DNA of 64,000 nt from an uncultured Bacteroidota bacterium (GCA_903916255.1 CAIWVW010000132.1:1-64000), one strand, 5' to 3'; shown: positions 26,560 to 35,851, numbered from the stretch's first letter. Notes: a model not told the origin generated them from the letters alone. Program-made: numbers and translations.

Positions 26560-26630
26560 GAAGATTTATTCTTCTCTATTTAAAAATCCCTTCCATTATA
26601 GTTCAATAGGGAGGATAGCTACAATTTCTT

Positions 26631-26638
26631 TAACTTCG
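26631..26638 (+). promoter_or_regulatory. -7-like element TAACTTCG before aspS
   Basis: 7 of 8 match to TAnnTTTG, 18 bases before the aspS ATG, the same spacing as asnS. Confidence 0.35.
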
Positions 26639-26656
26639 CAACCCTATTAAATAATC

Positions 26657-28444
26657 ATGCTTAGAACACATACATGCGGTGAACTCACCATAAACGATGC
26701 CGGAAAAGAAGTAACCCTTAGCGGTTGGGTATTCCGCAGCCGCGACCAGGGCGGAATGATATTTATCGACCTCCGCGACCGTTACGGTGTTACACAATTG
26801 GTATTCCTCAATCCTGCTAAAGCTGTGGACAGTGGCCAGTCATCAGCGGTCAGTCAGAAACTATATGATGATGTTAAAACCCTTGGCCGTGAATTTGTGA
26901 TAAAAGCAACAGGAAAAGTACAAAAGCGTTCAAAAAGCAACCCGAATCTTTCTACCGGCGAAATAGAGATTTTGGTGGAATCATTGGAACTATTGAATGC
27001 TTCCAAAACTCCTCCATTTACCTTGGAAGATGAAACTGACGGTGGAGATGAACTCCGCATGAAATACAGGTATCTCGACTTGCGCAGGGATGTGGTAAAG
27101 AATAATTTACTCAACCGCCATAAAGTTGCCCAGGCTATCCGCGAGTATTTAGACGGACAAGGTTTTGCCGATGTTGAAACACCTTTTTTAATTAAAAGTA
27201 CTCCTGAAGGGGCCCGGGATTTTGTAGTTCCATCCCGTGTTAATCAAGGTGAATTTTATGCATTACCCCAATCTCCTCAGACGTTTAAACAGTTGCTGAT
27301 GGTTGCCGGTTTCGACCGCTATTACCAGATTGTACGCTGTTTCCGCGATGAAGATTTACGTGCAGACCGCCAGCCGGAATTCACTCAAATAGACTGTGAA
27401 ATGGCTTTTGTGGAGCAGGAAGATGTGCTCAATATGTTTGAAGGGATGGTTAAACATGCATTCAAAAAAGTGCGAAACATTGAGTTTGGTGCATTCCCTC
27501 GCATGACCTTTGCCGATGCTTTGAAATATTACGGAAACGATAAGCCTGATACCCGTTTTGAAATACTGCTGCATGAAATTACCGATGTTGCAAAAGGCAA
27601 AAACTTCAACGTAATAGATGGCGCAGAATACGTGGGCGCAATTGCCGTTCCCGGAGCATCGGAATATACCCGCAAACAAACCGATGAGCTTACTGAATTT
27701 GTAAAGCGTTCGCAGATTGGCGCCAAAGGATTGATATATGTGAAGTATGCTGTGGATGGCACACTCAAATCATCCGTAGATAAATTTTATACACCCGAAG
27801 ATTTGAAAAAATGGGCCGATGCTGCTGAAGCAAAACCCGGCGATTTGATTCTGGTTGTTGCAGGTGACTTAACCACTTCCCGCAGGGCTTTATCTGAACT
27901 GCGTTTGGAATTGGGTAACCGCCTCGGACTTCGCGACAAAAATGTTTACAAACCTTTGTGGGTATTGGATTTCCCATTGCTGGAAGCCGATAAAGATACC
28001 GGCGGCTGGGTAGCAACTCACCATCCGTTCACTTCGTGGAAAAAAGAAGATGAACACTACTTTGAAACCGACCCCGGAAAGATTCGCGCGAATGCATACG
28101 ACTTAGTAATAAATGGGGTTGAACTCTCCAGTGGCTCAATTAGAATACATGACAGAAGTAAACAAGAGAAGATGTTCAGCACGATTGGGCTTAGTAAAGA
28201 AAACTACGAAAAGAAGTTTGCCTTTATCCTTAATGCTTTTGAATATGGCGCACCACCGCACGGAGGTATTGCTTTCGGGTTCGACAGGTTTTGTTCTATA
28301 TGCGTTGCCAATGAAGATTATATCCGTGAATTTATTGCCTTCCCGAAAAATAATGCCGGACGCGATATTATGATGGATACCCCTTCTACATTGAGCGATG
28401 AGCAACTGAAGGAATTGGGATTGAAAGTAGAAATACCAAAATAA
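26657..28444 (+). CDS. aspS: Aspartyl-tRNA synthetase
   Basis: Charges tRNA-Asp. The OB fold at the N-terminus ([21 protein letters not shown]) is followed by a class II core with motif 2 ([20 protein letters not shown]), a GAD-type insertion domain, and motif 3 ([14 protein letters not shown]). The length of 595 residues is typical of bacterial AspRS. Residues about 57-67 ([11 protein letters not shown]) lie in a loop of the OB-fold region. They are encoded by CAGTGGCCAGTCAT followed by CAGCGGTCAGTCAG, a near-duplicate 14-mer that looks like a captured intergenic repeat. The enzyme should remain active. Confidence 0.96.
   Translation: MLRTHTCGELTINDAGKEVTLSGWVFRSRDQGGMIFIDLRDRYGVTQLVFLNPAKAVDSGQSSAVSQKLYDDVKTLGREFVIKATGKVQKRSKSNPNLSTGEIEILVESLELLNASKTPPFTLEDETDGGDELRMKYRYLDLRRDVVKNNLLNRHKVAQAIREYLDGQGFADVETPFLIKSTPEGARDFVVPSRVNQGEFYALPQSPQTFKQLLMVAGFDRYYQIVRCFRDEDLRADRQPEFTQIDCEMAFVEQEDVLNMFEGMVKHAFKKVRNIEFGAFPRMTFADALKYYGNDKPDTRFEILLHEITDVAKGKNFNVIDGAEYVGAIAVPGASEYTRKQTDELTEFVKRSQIGAKGLIYVKYAVDGTLKSSVDKFYTPEDLKKWADAAEAKPGDLILVVAGDLTTSRRALSELRLELGNRLGLRDKNVYKPLWVLDFPLLEADKDTGGWVATHHPFTSWKKEDEHYFETDPGKIRANAYDLVINGVELSSGSIRIHDRSKQEKMFSTIGLSKENYEKKFAFILNAFEYGAPPHGGIAFGFDRFCSICVANEDYIREFIAFPKNNAGRDIMMDTPSTLSDEQLKELGLKVEIPK
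26828..26856. repeat. 14-bp near-tandem repeat inside aspS
   Basis: CAGTGGCCAGTCAT and CAGCGGTCAGTCAG are 11 of 14 identical. It falls in frame in aspS and adds a short Ser/Gln-rich loop. Confidence 0.5.
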
Positions 28445-28449
28445 ATACA

Positions 28450-28540
28450 ATGGAACGCAGATGACACAGATTGTTTATGATTTAATAAGATTTTTATTAT
28501 CCGTTTTCATCTTAAGCAATCCACGTCATCTGCGTTCCAT
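28450..28540. repeat. Inverted repeat between aspS and SRPBCC gene
   Basis: Perfect 16-bp arms, ATGGAACGCAGATGAC at 28450-28465 and its complement at 28525-28540, enclose about 60 AT-rich bases. It looks like a dispersed element of the CGCAGAT type and could also fold at the aspS mRNA 3' end. Confidence 0.8.
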
Positions 28541-28558
28541 GTTCTAAAAATCTAAACT

Positions 28559-28996
28559 ATGAACCACAACTTACAAGTATCGGAATCAATTACAGTAAAT
28601 GTCGCTGCATCCAGGATGTGGGAAGTATTAACCAACCCGGAAATTATTAAAGAATACCTTGTCGGAACCGAAATGGTAACCGATTGGAAAGTAGGCAGCC
28701 CAATAGTATTTCAGGGAGAATACCAGGGCCATAAGTATAGCGACCATGGGGTAATTATGGAACTGGAATTCCATAAGCACATTGCCTACAGCTATTGGAG
28801 TGGCTTCTCGGGCCTGGAAGACAAACCCGAAAACTACAGTATGGTTATATATGACCTTGAATCTATAGATAGCACCCACACAAAATTCACATGGACCCAA
28901 AAAGGTTATCCCGATGAAACCCGTCAGGCACATTCACAAAGTGGCATGAAGGAGTTTTTGGAGCAGATAAAGGGGATTGCTGAAAGACAGTTATAA
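28559..28996 (+). CDS. SRPBCC domain protein (AHSA1-like)
   Basis: A 145-residue single-domain protein of the START/SRPBCC fold, which binds hydrophobic ligands in a deep pocket. The start SITVNVAASRMWEVLTNPEIIKEYL and the central W-K-V-G-S-P-I-V-F-Q-G are characteristic of the AHSA1 group. The ligand is unknown. It is separated from aspS by the inverted repeat 28450-28540, so it is probably transcribed separately. Confidence 0.85.
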   Translation: MNHNLQVSESITVNVAASRMWEVLTNPEIIKEYLVGTEMVTDWKVGSPIVFQGEYQGHKYSDHGVIMELEFHKHIAYSYWSGFSGLEDKPENYSMVIYDLESIDSTHTKFTWTQKGYPDETRQAHSQSGMKEFLEQIKGIAERQL

Positions 28997-29043
28997 GATA
29001 TGAGAGATAAGATGTAAGTGGTTTATACTGTTGCTTGTTTCTT

Positions 29044-29051
29044 TATCTTTG
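29044..29051 (+). promoter_or_regulatory. -7 promoter element TATCTTTG
   Basis: Exact TAnnTTTG match, 19 bases before the ATG at 29071. Confidence 0.5.
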
Positions 29052-29070
29052 CTAAAAGGACCCCCGCAAA

Positions 29071-29739
29071 ATGAAGCAACTACTTCCCCGCTTTTTACTT
29101 GTATTTTCTCTCCTCTCCCTTTTCAGTTGCACCATAACCAAACGGAAATACACAGGCGGCTATTATGTAAACTGGCATAGCAGAGCGCCGGAGGCAAGGG
29201 TACTTATTCCGATTCAAAGCAAACATACTGTACCAGGAAAAATAACACAAACAAATAGTCCTATCACAAAAAAGCAAGTCGTTTCGCAACCTGAAGAAAC
29301 TATCACTTACAAATTGGTGCAGGCTGTTAATTTATCCAGAAATAAAAGAGAACCATTAAAAACTATTTCTGATAATTTCATATCTTCAACTTATCCGGCA
29401 ACACCACAAAATGAGGTGCAGGGGCATTCAATTCAAAAGCATCATACTCCAAGGGGGTTGCCGGTTTTGTTTGGCCTTTTAGCTATTTTGGGAAGTTTAA
29501 TAAGTTTAATGCTCTGTCTCCCGTTTTATGCGTTTCCCGCAATCGGCGGAGTGCTTTCTGTTCTTATAACTCTGGTATTTATTATCCTTACTTTATCTTT
29601 TGCCAAAAATATTCTGCGGGGAGTAAAAAACGACCCTAATAGCCGAGGAAAGGGCTGGGCTAATTTGAGCCTGTTTTTTGTAGTTATTGCGTCCCTCTTT
29701 CTTATATTTTCGGTTTATGCGCTAATTATATCACAATAA
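29071..29739 (+). CDS. Bacteroidota-type lipoprotein with C-terminal membrane segments
   Basis: A 222-residue protein. The signal peptide ends in a lipobox (LLSLFSC). It is followed by the short motif KRKYTGGYYVNWH, which I recognise as a recurring start of small Bacteroidota membrane proteins of unknown function. A hydrophilic linker (about 35-125) leads to three hydrophobic segments near 130-160, 163-180 and 197-220, resembling a DUF4190-like membrane module. Function unknown. It is convergent with the Mpo1-like gene. Confidence 0.65.
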   Translation: MKQLLPRFLLVFSLLSLFSCTITKRKYTGGYYVNWHSRAPEARVLIPIQSKHTVPGKITQTNSPITKKQVVSQPEETITYKLVQAVNLSRNKREPLKTISDNFISSTYPATPQNEVQGHSIQKHHTPRGLPVLFGLLAILGSLISLMLCLPFYAFPAIGGVLSVLITLVFIILTLSFAKNILRGVKNDPNSRGKGWANLSLFFVVIASLFLIFSVYALIISQ

Positions 29740-29769
29740 TAATTTTTCTGTTGGGTCTGCAATATTAAC

Positions 29770-30084
29770 CTATCCCCTAAACCCAATCTTTCCGATAAGC
29801 AATTGCCAAAACATTTTCAAGTCGGAGCCAAAGCTGTAAAAAGGGTTTTTGAATGTAGCAGGATGGTTGTGTTCAAACAAATAATGTCCGGCAAAGCCGA
29901 GACCATACCCCCATAAAGGCGATGCGAATGCCCACCATTTATTATTAAAGGCTACAAGTACTGTCACCAGGAAGATAATGCCTATAAAGGTGCCTATAAA
30001 GTGCAGGCTGCGGCAAACTACATTGGAATGCTCCTGCAAATAGAAAGGATAGAATTCGTTGAAGGAATTGAATTTTGTTGGCAT
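29770..30084 (-). CDS. Mpo1-like (DUF962) small membrane protein
   Basis: 104 residues, matching the Mpo1/DUF962 family: N-terminal FYLQEHSNVVCRSLHFIGT, then two to three transmembrane segments and G-H-Y-L-F-E-H-N-H-P-A-T-F-K-N-P in the middle. The yeast founding member oxidises 2-hydroxy fatty acids with Fe(II) bound by histidines; the conserved His pattern H-(x)n-H-x-x-x-E-H-N-H-P is present here. Whether the bacterial protein has that activity is inference. A TATCTTTG element is four bases before the ATG. Confidence 0.85.
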   Translation of the reverse strand: MPTKFNSFNEFYPFYLQEHSNVVCRSLHFIGTFIGIIFLVTVLVAFNNKWWAFASPLWGYGLGFAGHYLFEHNHPATFKNPFYSFGSDLKMFWQLLIGKIGFRG

Positions 30085-30088
30085 AAAA

Positions 30089-30096
30089 CAAAGATA
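30089..30096 (-). promoter_or_regulatory. -7 promoter element TATCTTTG, predicted leaderless
   Basis: Exact TAnnTTTG on the minus strand, then TTTT and the Mpo1-like ATG: four-base spacer. Confidence 0.55.
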
Positions 30097-30124
30097 GGAA
30101 ATTCATACATACTCTATATTACAA

Positions 30125-30256
30125 GAGATTCCTCACTTCGTTCGGAATGACAACGACTTATATAAAGGAAGCGGGGAGTTGCGGCGGGCTTCGCCCACCG
30201 CAACTCCCCTAAAAAATACAATGAGCCCAGTCATTCCGAATGAAGTGAGGAATCTC
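30125..30256. repeat. Composite nested inverted-repeat element (family F1)
   Basis: Outer arms 30125-30151 (GAGATTCCTCACTTCGTTCG...) and 30230-30256 are 27 bp and pair at 26 of 27 positions. Inside is a second hairpin, 30173-30189 with 30193-30209, pairing at 16 of 17 positions around a TTC loop (core GGGCTTCGCCC). Related copies are at 39273-39406 and 1-68. Confidence 0.9.
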
Positions 30257-30270
30257 ATAAAGAACAAAAA

Positions 30271-30298
30271 ATAGCCTGCAATTTACATTGCAGGCTAT
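30271..30298 (-). terminator. Intrinsic terminator of glutamate dehydrogenase gene
   Basis: A perfect 12-bp stem (ATAGCCTGCAAT with complement, 4-base loop) is followed on the minus strand by a run of T (TTTTTTG). It lies 27 bases after the stop of the dehydrogenase gene. Confidence 0.85.
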
Positions 30299-30325
30299 AT
30301 AAAATAATTGCCGGTAGGGCTCCGA

Positions 30326-31618
30326 CTAGTATATTCCCCTGTAACGGATTGCTTTTTCCAGTCTTTTGAAGCCTGTGATATAAGCGCCTAAACGCAAGTT
30401 GGTTTTGTATTGTTTTGAGTTAAACCAAACTTGTTCAAAAGCCTGTTGCATATAGTGGTCGTGCTTGGTATTCACTTCATCTTCTTTCCAATAGTAACCT
30501 TGTTTGTTCTGCACCCATTCGAAATAAGAAACGGTTACACCGCCTGAGTTGGCAAGGATATCCGGTACTACAATAACACCTTTTTCATGCAGAATTTCGT
30601 CGGCTTCCACCTCGGTAGGGCCATTAGCGCCTTCCACAATCAATTTGGCTTTTACGTTCTTGGCTATATCGGCAGAAATTTGGTTTTGCAATGCCGCAGG
30701 AACCAATACATCTACATCCAAGGTAAGGAGTTCTTCATTGGTAATTAATTCTCCACCCGGAAAATCTTCCAATGTGTTGTTATGTTTCTTTTGGTGCTGG
30801 AGTGCCTTATCGAGGTCAATTCCTTTTTCGTTGTAGTATGCTCCGGTATAATCGGAAATAGCCACTACATTGATATTTTTAGATTTCAATAAAGTAGCTG
30901 CAAAGCTGCCAACATTACCAAATCCTTGAACTGCGGCAGTCGACTTTTTACGGTCGATACCCATCTTTTTCATGGCTTCGAGGGTATGAATCATAACACC
31001 TCTTCCGGTTGCAGCTTCGCGTCCGCGCGAACCGCCAAGGGTAATAGGCTTTCCGGTTACAACACCCGGCTGGTAATTGCGGTGTATTTTTGAAAATTCA
31101 TCCACAATCCAAGCCATTTCACGTTTTCCGGTTCCCATATCAGGGGCCGGTATATCGCGGTCTGGTCCAAAAACTTCGCACATAGCGAGGGTATATTCAC
31201 GGGTCAGCCTTTCTAATTCTCCGGCCGACATGCTTCTTGGGTCGCAGGTAATTCCGCCTTTGGCTCCGCCTAATGGCAAACCTGCAACAGCACATTTATA
31301 AGTCATCCATGCTGCCAATGCTTTCACTTCATCATCATTAACATCCAAGGCATAGCGGATACCGCCTTTCGATGGGCCTAAATATGTAGAGTGAACAATA
31401 CGGTACCCTTCAAATACCTTTATTTTTCCATTGTCCATCATAACAGGAAGGGAAACCTTTACTTGTTTTTGAGGGGCGCGCAGAATTTCTGCAATATCAG
31501 ATGGAAGCTTGTATATATCGGCAGCCTGATTAAAGCGGGCAAGAACAGCCTCATACATGCTTAAAGGTTTATGTTTGTGGGGATGAGCAGCAACAATTTT
31601 TTTACTTGGTTTTGCCAT
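30326..31618 (-). CDS. Glu/Leu/Phe/Val dehydrogenase (probable glutamate dehydrogenase)
   Basis: Catalyses reversible oxidative deamination of glutamate (or another amino acid) with NAD(P). The catalytic signature LPLGGAKGGITCDPR carries the active-site lysine, and the dinucleotide fold shows VQGFGNVGSFAATLL. The length of 430 residues fits the small hexameric type. Substrate choice between glutamate and branched amino acids is not certain. It is monocistronic, with a promoter at 31639-31646 and a terminator at 30271-30298. 2-oxoglutarate made here could feed the kor enzyme. Confidence 0.93.
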   Translation of the reverse strand: MAKPSKKIVAAHPHKHKPLSMYEAVLARFNQAADIYKLPSDIAEILRAPQKQVKVSLPVMMDNGKIKVFEGYRIVHSTYLGPSKGGIRYALDVNDDEVKALAAWMTYKCAVAGLPLGGAKGGITCDPRSMSAGELERLTREYTLAMCEVFGPDRDIPAPDMGTGKREMAWIVDEFSKIHRNYQPGVVTGKPITLGGSRGREAATGRGVMIHTLEAMKKMGIDRKKSTAAVQGFGNVGSFAATLLKSKNINVVAISDYTGAYYNEKGIDLDKALQHQKKHNNTLEDFPGGELITNEELLTLDVDVLVPAALQNQISADIAKNVKAKLIVEGANGPTEVEADEILHEKGVIVVPDILANSGGVTVSYFEWVQNKQGYYWKEDEVNTKHDHYMQQAFEQVWFNSKQYKTNLRLGAYITGFKRLEKAIRYRGIY

Positions 31619-31638
31619 ATTTTAGTTTTTTGAGGGGG

Positions 31639-31646
31639 CAAAGGTA
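31639..31646 (-). promoter_or_regulatory. -7 promoter element TACCTTTG
   Basis: Exact TAnnTTTG on the minus strand, 20 bases before the dehydrogenase ATG. Confidence 0.5.
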
Positions 31647-31795
31647 GAAAAATGCAATAAATAGAGGTATTAACTTTGTCATGTATTGCTAACAGCCTGA
31701 TATTAATAAGTTTTATTACTGAAAAGTAATATAAAACTCTGCCTTTTATTCGGAAGTGGCTGAGTTTGAATTTATGGTTTCATTCCAAATTTCGA

Positions 31796-31923
31796 GATGC
31801 CGAAACAAGTTAGGCATGACAATGATACTCATCTTTGGTAAAGGGTACGAGGGGGCGGCTTTGCCGCCCCCTCGTACCCTCAATTGAAAGCGGATTCTGT
31901 CATGCCGAACTTGTTTCGGCATC
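31796..31923. repeat. Composite nested inverted-repeat element (family F2)
   Basis: Outer arms 31796-31821 (GATGCCGAAACAAGTTAGGC...) and 31898-31923 pair at 25 of 26 positions. An inner 17-bp perfect hairpin, 31843-31859 with 31863-31879, has a TTT loop (core GGGGGCGGC). The architecture is the same as family F1 with different sequence. It occupies most of the 375-base gap between the dehydrogenase and ppa genes. Confidence 0.9.
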
Positions 31924-31994
31924 CTTCTATTGCTTTAATTTAAGAGATTCATTTTACACAATTATTCACCTCTCCTTGTTTCAGAATGAGTGCT

Positions 31995-32555
31995 TTAGGC
32001 CAAGGATTTTTTTCTAAATGTCTTATTATAATCGCCTATCGCTTCCTGAATAATTCCTTTTGCAGTTTTCACATCCTGAAAATCTTCCACCTGTACGGTT
32101 TTGTTTTCCAGCTTTTTGTAACTTTCAAAAAAGTTGCGGAGCATCAAAATAAAATGCTGTGGCAATTCGGAAATGGCATTAATATAATTTACGCTCATAT
32201 CTTTATTGGCAACGGCAATAATTTTATCATCATCTTCATTATTGTCAATCATGCGCATTACGCCAATTACTTTAGCCTCCACTATACATAGGGGTTGTAC
32301 ATCAATCTCCGAAAGAACAAGTATATCCAGCGGGTCATTGTCTTTGCCCAATGTTTGCGGAATAAATCCATAATTGGCAGGATAATAAACAGCCGAAAAC
32401 AACACGCGGTCGAGGCGAAGCATGCCTGTTTCCTTATCTAATTCATATTTGGCATTGCTGCCTTTGGGGATTTCAATAATAGCCTGAACAACATCAGGGC
32501 AATTTTCACCTATCGGGACATTGTGCCAGGGATTAAAACCTATATTTTTTATCAT
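31995..32555 (-). CDS. ppa: Inorganic pyrophosphatase (family I)
   Basis: Hydrolyses pyrophosphate and so drives biosynthetic reactions. The family I signature is visible: [16 protein letters not shown], then [24 protein letters not shown] with the metal-binding aspartates. The length of 186 residues is typical. A 7-of-8 promoter element (TAATTTTA, 32560-32567) is four bases before the ATG. It is in the same direction as the patatin and TM2 genes but separated by 36 bases. Confidence 0.95.
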   Translation of the reverse strand: MIKNIGFNPWHNVPIGENCPDVVQAIIEIPKGSNAKYELDKETGMLRLDRVLFSAVYYPANYGFIPQTLGKDNDPLDILVLSEIDVQPLCIVEAKVIGVMRMIDNNEDDDKIIAVANKDMSVNYINAISELPQHFILMLRNFFESYKKLENKTVQVEDFQDVKTAKGIIQEAIGDYNKTFRKKSLA

Positions 32556-32559
32556 GAGA

Positions 32560-32567
32560 TAAAATTA
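32560..32567 (-). promoter_or_regulatory. -7-like element TAATTTTA before ppa, predicted leaderless
   Basis: 7 of 8 match to TAnnTTTG on the minus strand, then TCTC and the ATG: four-base spacer. Confidence 0.4.
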
Positions 32568-32591
32568 CGGAATAATAAGATACCCCGGAAA

Positions 32592-33347
32592 CTAAATTCC
32601 CACCGGAATATTTTGCAATAACTCTTTTGTAAAATTATATCCGGCATCCATTATTTCAGATACTTTATGAATATCGAATACACCATAATCGCTTAGTCCG
32701 CTAGGTTCGATAAACAAAAAGCAATCCTTAGCCGAACGCCTGACAATAGGCCGAAAGCTTAAATGCATGGCACGGTCCATAGTTTCCAATGCACCTTCTT
32801 TAGGGTTATAGGGTTTAATAGGATTAACATATACGCTTACCACTTCGCTTTTCCGGTCGCTGAATGGTTCAATGGGTAAGTTATTCGACAACCCGCCGTC
32901 AACATAGGGAATATTATCAATTACTACCGGTGAAAAGATAACTGGAATGGAACTGGCCGCAATAACTGCGTCTATAATGTTGCCCTTATCGAATATCTTT
33001 TGGCTTCCATCCAGAAAATTGGTGGCTGTTACATAGAGGGGAATCGGCAAGTCTTCAAATTTAGTGTGGCGCAGGTTTTTCTCTAAAAATTCCCGGATGT
33101 GTTTCATGGATATTAAACCGGGTTTAAATATATTCCATCCGAATAAATTCAACCGGAACTTATCGGCGAACATTTCCTTAATTTCATCAGGAGTAAAGCC
33201 ATTTGCAAGAAAAACACCTGCTATGGAACCTGCGCTGGTTCCTGCAATTTCAAGAGGAAAAATATCATTTTCCTGCAACGCTTTCACCACGCCCAAATGC
33301 GCAAATCCACGGCATCCGCCACCCGATAAAACAAAGTACTTTTTCAT
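32592..33347 (-). CDS. Patatin-like phospholipase
   Basis: A 251-residue lipid acyl hydrolase. The oxyanion motif GGGCRGFAHLG, the nucleophile motif GTSAG (Ser about 40) and the catalytic aspartate in YVDGGLSNNLP complete the Ser-Asp dyad. No signal peptide is seen, so it is probably cytoplasmic or membrane-associated. Its ATG overlaps the stop of the TM2 gene (TAATG), so the two are translationally coupled. Confidence 0.92.
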   Translation of the reverse strand: MKKYFVLSGGGCRGFAHLGVVKALQENDIFPLEIAGTSAGSIAGVFLANGFTPDEIKEMFADKFRLNLFGWNIFKPGLISMKHIREFLEKNLRHTKFEDLPIPLYVTATNFLDGSQKIFDKGNIIDAVIAASSIPVIFSPVVIDNIPYVDGGLSNNLPIEPFSDRKSEVVSVYVNPIKPYNPKEGALETMDRAMHLSFRPIVRRSAKDCFLFIEPSGLSDYGVFDIHKVSEIMDAGYNFTKELLQNIPVGI

Positions 33348-33802
33348 TATTTATGCAATAAAGTATCGGGCATACTTCCTCTTTTTTCCCACATAAATAA
33401 ATGCGGATTGCTGGTGTAGTTGGTATGAATATCTTTATTCAGAAGTATCAGCACGAAATCTATAAAAGGTAAAATTCCAAAACCGCCGCCCACTGTAACT
33501 ATATATATTATCGGGACCATAGGCGAAGTATGCAGATACATCCGGTGTAAACCAAAAACACCCAAGGGAAATGCCAGCAAAGCAGCTACCAACCGATGTT
33601 TTTTATGGAATCCGCCGCCATCCGTATTTAATTTGATGGTATCTGCCTCTGCAAGTTTGGTAGAATCCCGCTTAATTTTTACCGGCCCAACTTTCTTCTC
33701 TTTATGAATTTTGCGCGAAGTATCTGCATCTATGGCGGAAGCATGTATTGAAGCAAGCACAAAAAGCAAAGACCATAAGAAAAAACAGAATGATTTTCTC
33801 AC
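33347..33802 (-). CDS. TM2-domain membrane protein
   Basis: 151 residues with a signal peptide (ending ASIHASA), a basic linker, and a TM2 domain: HRLVAALLAFPLGVFGLHRMYL, then a second membrane segment GGGFGILPFIDFVLILL. TM2 proteins are small two-helix membrane proteins of unknown role. The start is GTG at 33802. It is coupled to the patatin gene by a TAATG overlap, which suggests a shared membrane-lipid function. Confidence 0.85.
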   Translation of the reverse strand: MRKSFCFFLWSLLFVLASIHASAIDADTSRKIHKEKKVGPVKIKRDSTKLAEADTIKLNTDGGGFHKKHRLVAALLAFPLGVFGLHRMYLHTSPMVPIIYIVTVGGGFGILPFIDFVLILLNKDIHTNYTSNPHLFMWEKRGSMPDTLLHK

Positions 33803-33835
33803 GTATTACAAAAAGTATTTTCTACCGTTTACTTA

Positions 33836-34438
33836 TTATTTAGCAGCATCAAAACGCTTAGCCACTTCATCCCAGTTAACCACATTCCAAAAGGCTGCAA
33901 TGTAATCGGGGCGACGGTTTTGGTATTTCAAATAATAGGCATGTTCCCAAACATCCATTCCCAGAATTGGCGTTCCCTTGCATTCGGAAATATCCATCAA
34001 TGGGTTATCCTGATTGGGTGTAGAGCAAACTGCTACTTTACCATTGCCTGTTGCACAAAGCCATGCCCAGCCCGAACCGAAACGGGTAGTGCCTGCTTCC
34101 GCAAATTTGGTTTTGAAATCGGCAAATGAACCGAAAGCTGCGTTAATCGCATCAGCCAGTTTTCCGGTAGGCTCTCCTCCGCCATTTGGTTTCATAATAG
34201 TCCAAAACAAACTGTGGTTAAAGTGTCCTCCGCCATTGTTTCTTACCGCCATAGGATATTTGGAAATATTCTTGCAGATATCTTCAATGCTTTCTTCAGG
34301 CTTGCCTTCTAATGCTTTGTTAAGGTTTGTTACATAAGCATTGTGGTGCTTGCTATGGTGAATTTCCATAGTCATTGCATCAATGTGCGGCTCAAGTGCG
34401 TTATACGCGTATGGAAGTTGTGGAAGTGTGAATGCCAT
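33836..34438 (-). CDS. Superoxide dismutase (Mn/Fe type)
   Basis: Converts superoxide to oxygen and peroxide. The metal ligands are all present: His in [13 protein letters not shown], His in HFNHSLFW, and Asp/His in [15 protein letters not shown]. The segments NNGGGHFNH and TPNQDNPL favour the manganese form, but iron or cambialistic use cannot be excluded. The length of 200 residues is normal. No signal peptide is present, so it is cytoplasmic. The upstream gap contains AAAGTT repeats and a REP-like element. Confidence 0.95.
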   Translation of the reverse strand: MAFTLPQLPYAYNALEPHIDAMTMEIHHSKHHNAYVTNLNKALEGKPEESIEDICKNISKYPMAVRNNGGGHFNHSLFWTIMKPNGGGEPTGKLADAINAAFGSFADFKTKFAEAGTTRFGSGWAWLCATGNGKVAVCSTPNQDNPLMDISECKGTPILGMDVWEHAYYLKYQNRRPDYIAAFWNVVNWDEVAKRFDAAK

Positions 34439-34442
34439 ATCA

Positions 34443-34480
34443 GTTGAAAGTTTATAAAGTTAAAAGTTCATAAGGTTAAT
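34443..34480. repeat. AAAGTT-type simple repeat upstream of sod
   Basis: GAAAGTTTATAAAGTTAAAA followed by GTTCATAAGGTT. Same low-complexity family as elsewhere in the window. Confidence 0.6.
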
Positions 34481-34552
34481 TACCGACAAATTTACACTTT
34501 TTCCAGTATGCAATTTATCCTTTATGCCCCAAAGCCCTAAAGGGGCTTTAAT

Positions 34553-34645
34553 GTTCGTCATTGCGAGGCTCTGCGAAGCAATCTTGCCGCTATGTATGCC
34601 ACACGATTGGGTAAGACTGCTTCGCAGAGCCTCGCAGTGACGAAC
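34553..34645. repeat. REP-like inverted repeat (family F3), copy 1
   Basis: 33-bp arms (34553-34585 and 34613-34645) pair at 31 of 33 positions; core GCGAGGCTCTGCGAAGCAAT. A small hairpin AAAGCCC/GGGCTTT lies just before it at 34531-34549. Other copies are at 47634-47749 and 55001-55116. Confidence 0.9.
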
Positions 34646-34663
34646 GGATGTCCGTTATAGAAT

Positions 34664-35836
34664 CTACTTCAATAGTTCCCTTGCAATTACCACCTTTTGA
34701 ATTTCAGAAGTCCCCTCTCCTATGGTGCAAAGTTTGGCATCACGATAGAATTTTTCCACAGGGAAATCTTTGGTATAGCCATATCCGCCAAAAATCTGAA
34801 CAGCATCATTTGCCACTTCGGTAGATATTTCTGATGCATAATATTTTGCATAAGCGCTTTCTTTGGTTACTTTCTGGTGCCTGTTTTTAAGGTCGGCAGC
34901 CTGAAAAATAAGTAATTCAGCGGCTTCAATTTTGGTTGCCATATCGGCTAATTTAAAGGCTATGCCCTGAAATTCGCTGATAGCTTTTCCAAACTGTTTA
35001 CGTTCTTTGGAATATTTAATACTTGCTTCCAATGCGCCTTTGGCGATGCCTAATGCCAAAGCAGCAATAGATATTCTTCCGCCATCAAGGACTTTTAAAG
35101 CTTGTACAAAACCATCGCCTATTTCGCCAATAATCTGGCTTTTGTGAACCCTGCAATTGGTAAATATTTGTTCGGCTGTTTCAGAAGCACGCATACCCAG
35201 TTTATTTTCTTTTTTACCGCTGGTGAATCCGGGTGTTCCTTTCTCAACAATAAAGGCAGTCATTCCATGGGAATCGCCTCTTTCACCTGTGCGTGTCATC
35301 ACAACGGAAACATCCCCCGAAATACCATGGGTAATAAAATTTTTAGCTCCATTAATGATATAATAATCTCCATCCTGAATAGCAACTGTCGACATATTAC
35401 CCGCATCGGAACCGGTTCCGACTTCCGTTAAGCCCCATGCGCCAATCCATTCACCGGAAGCGAGTTTGGGTAAATATTTTTTCTTTTGTTCTTCACTGCC
35501 GAATTGCATAATATGACCTGTGCAAAGGGAATTATGCGCTGCAAAAGACAACCCGATAGAACCATCTACTTTGGCTATTTCAGTAATAGCAGTAACATAT
35601 TCAAAATATCCGAATCCTGCACCGCCATATTCTTCGGGAACAAGTACGCCCATGAAACCTAATTTGCCTAATTCTTTAAATACTTCCACCGGAAATTTCT
35701 GGCTCTCATCCCACTCCATTATATGTGGCTGAATATGCTCTTTCGTAAACTTGCGAAGAGTATCGGCAATCATGTTTTGAGTTTCGCTGATAGCGAAATC
35801 GATAGTAGATGCTATAGCAGTTTCTGTAGTACTCAT
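34664..35836 (-). CDS. Acyl-CoA dehydrogenase
   Basis: An FAD enzyme for the first step of beta-oxidation or of branched-chain amino acid breakdown. 390 residues with the family segments [31 protein letters not shown] (FAD contact), [19 protein letters not shown] and [10 protein letters not shown], where the glutamate is the catalytic base of short-chain enzymes. Acyl chain length cannot be told from sequence. It is monocistronic with a TAACTTTG promoter element 15 bases upstream of the ATG. Confidence 0.95.
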   Translation of the reverse strand: MSTTETAIASTIDFAISETQNMIADTLRKFTKEHIQPHIMEWDESQKFPVEVFKELGKLGFMGVLVPEEYGGAGFGYFEYVTAITEIAKVDGSIGLSFAAHNSLCTGHIMQFGSEEQKKKYLPKLASGEWIGAWGLTEVGTGSDAGNMSTVAIQDGDYYIINGAKNFITHGISGDVSVVMTRTGERGDSHGMTAFIVEKGTPGFTSGKKENKLGMRASETAEQIFTNCRVHKSQIIGEIGDGFVQALKVLDGGRISIAALALGIAKGALEASIKYSKERKQFGKAISEFQGIAFKLADMATKIEAAELLIFQAADLKNRHQKVTKESAYAKYYASEISTEVANDAVQIFGGYGYTKDFPVEKFYRDAKLCTIGEGTSEIQKVVIARELLK

Positions 35837-35851
35837 GGGTCAGTTTTTTTG

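Noticed and set aside
31986-32291. 101-residue plus-strand ORF over ppa
   Set aside because: Antisense to the conserved pyrophosphatase; the composition is a shadow frame.
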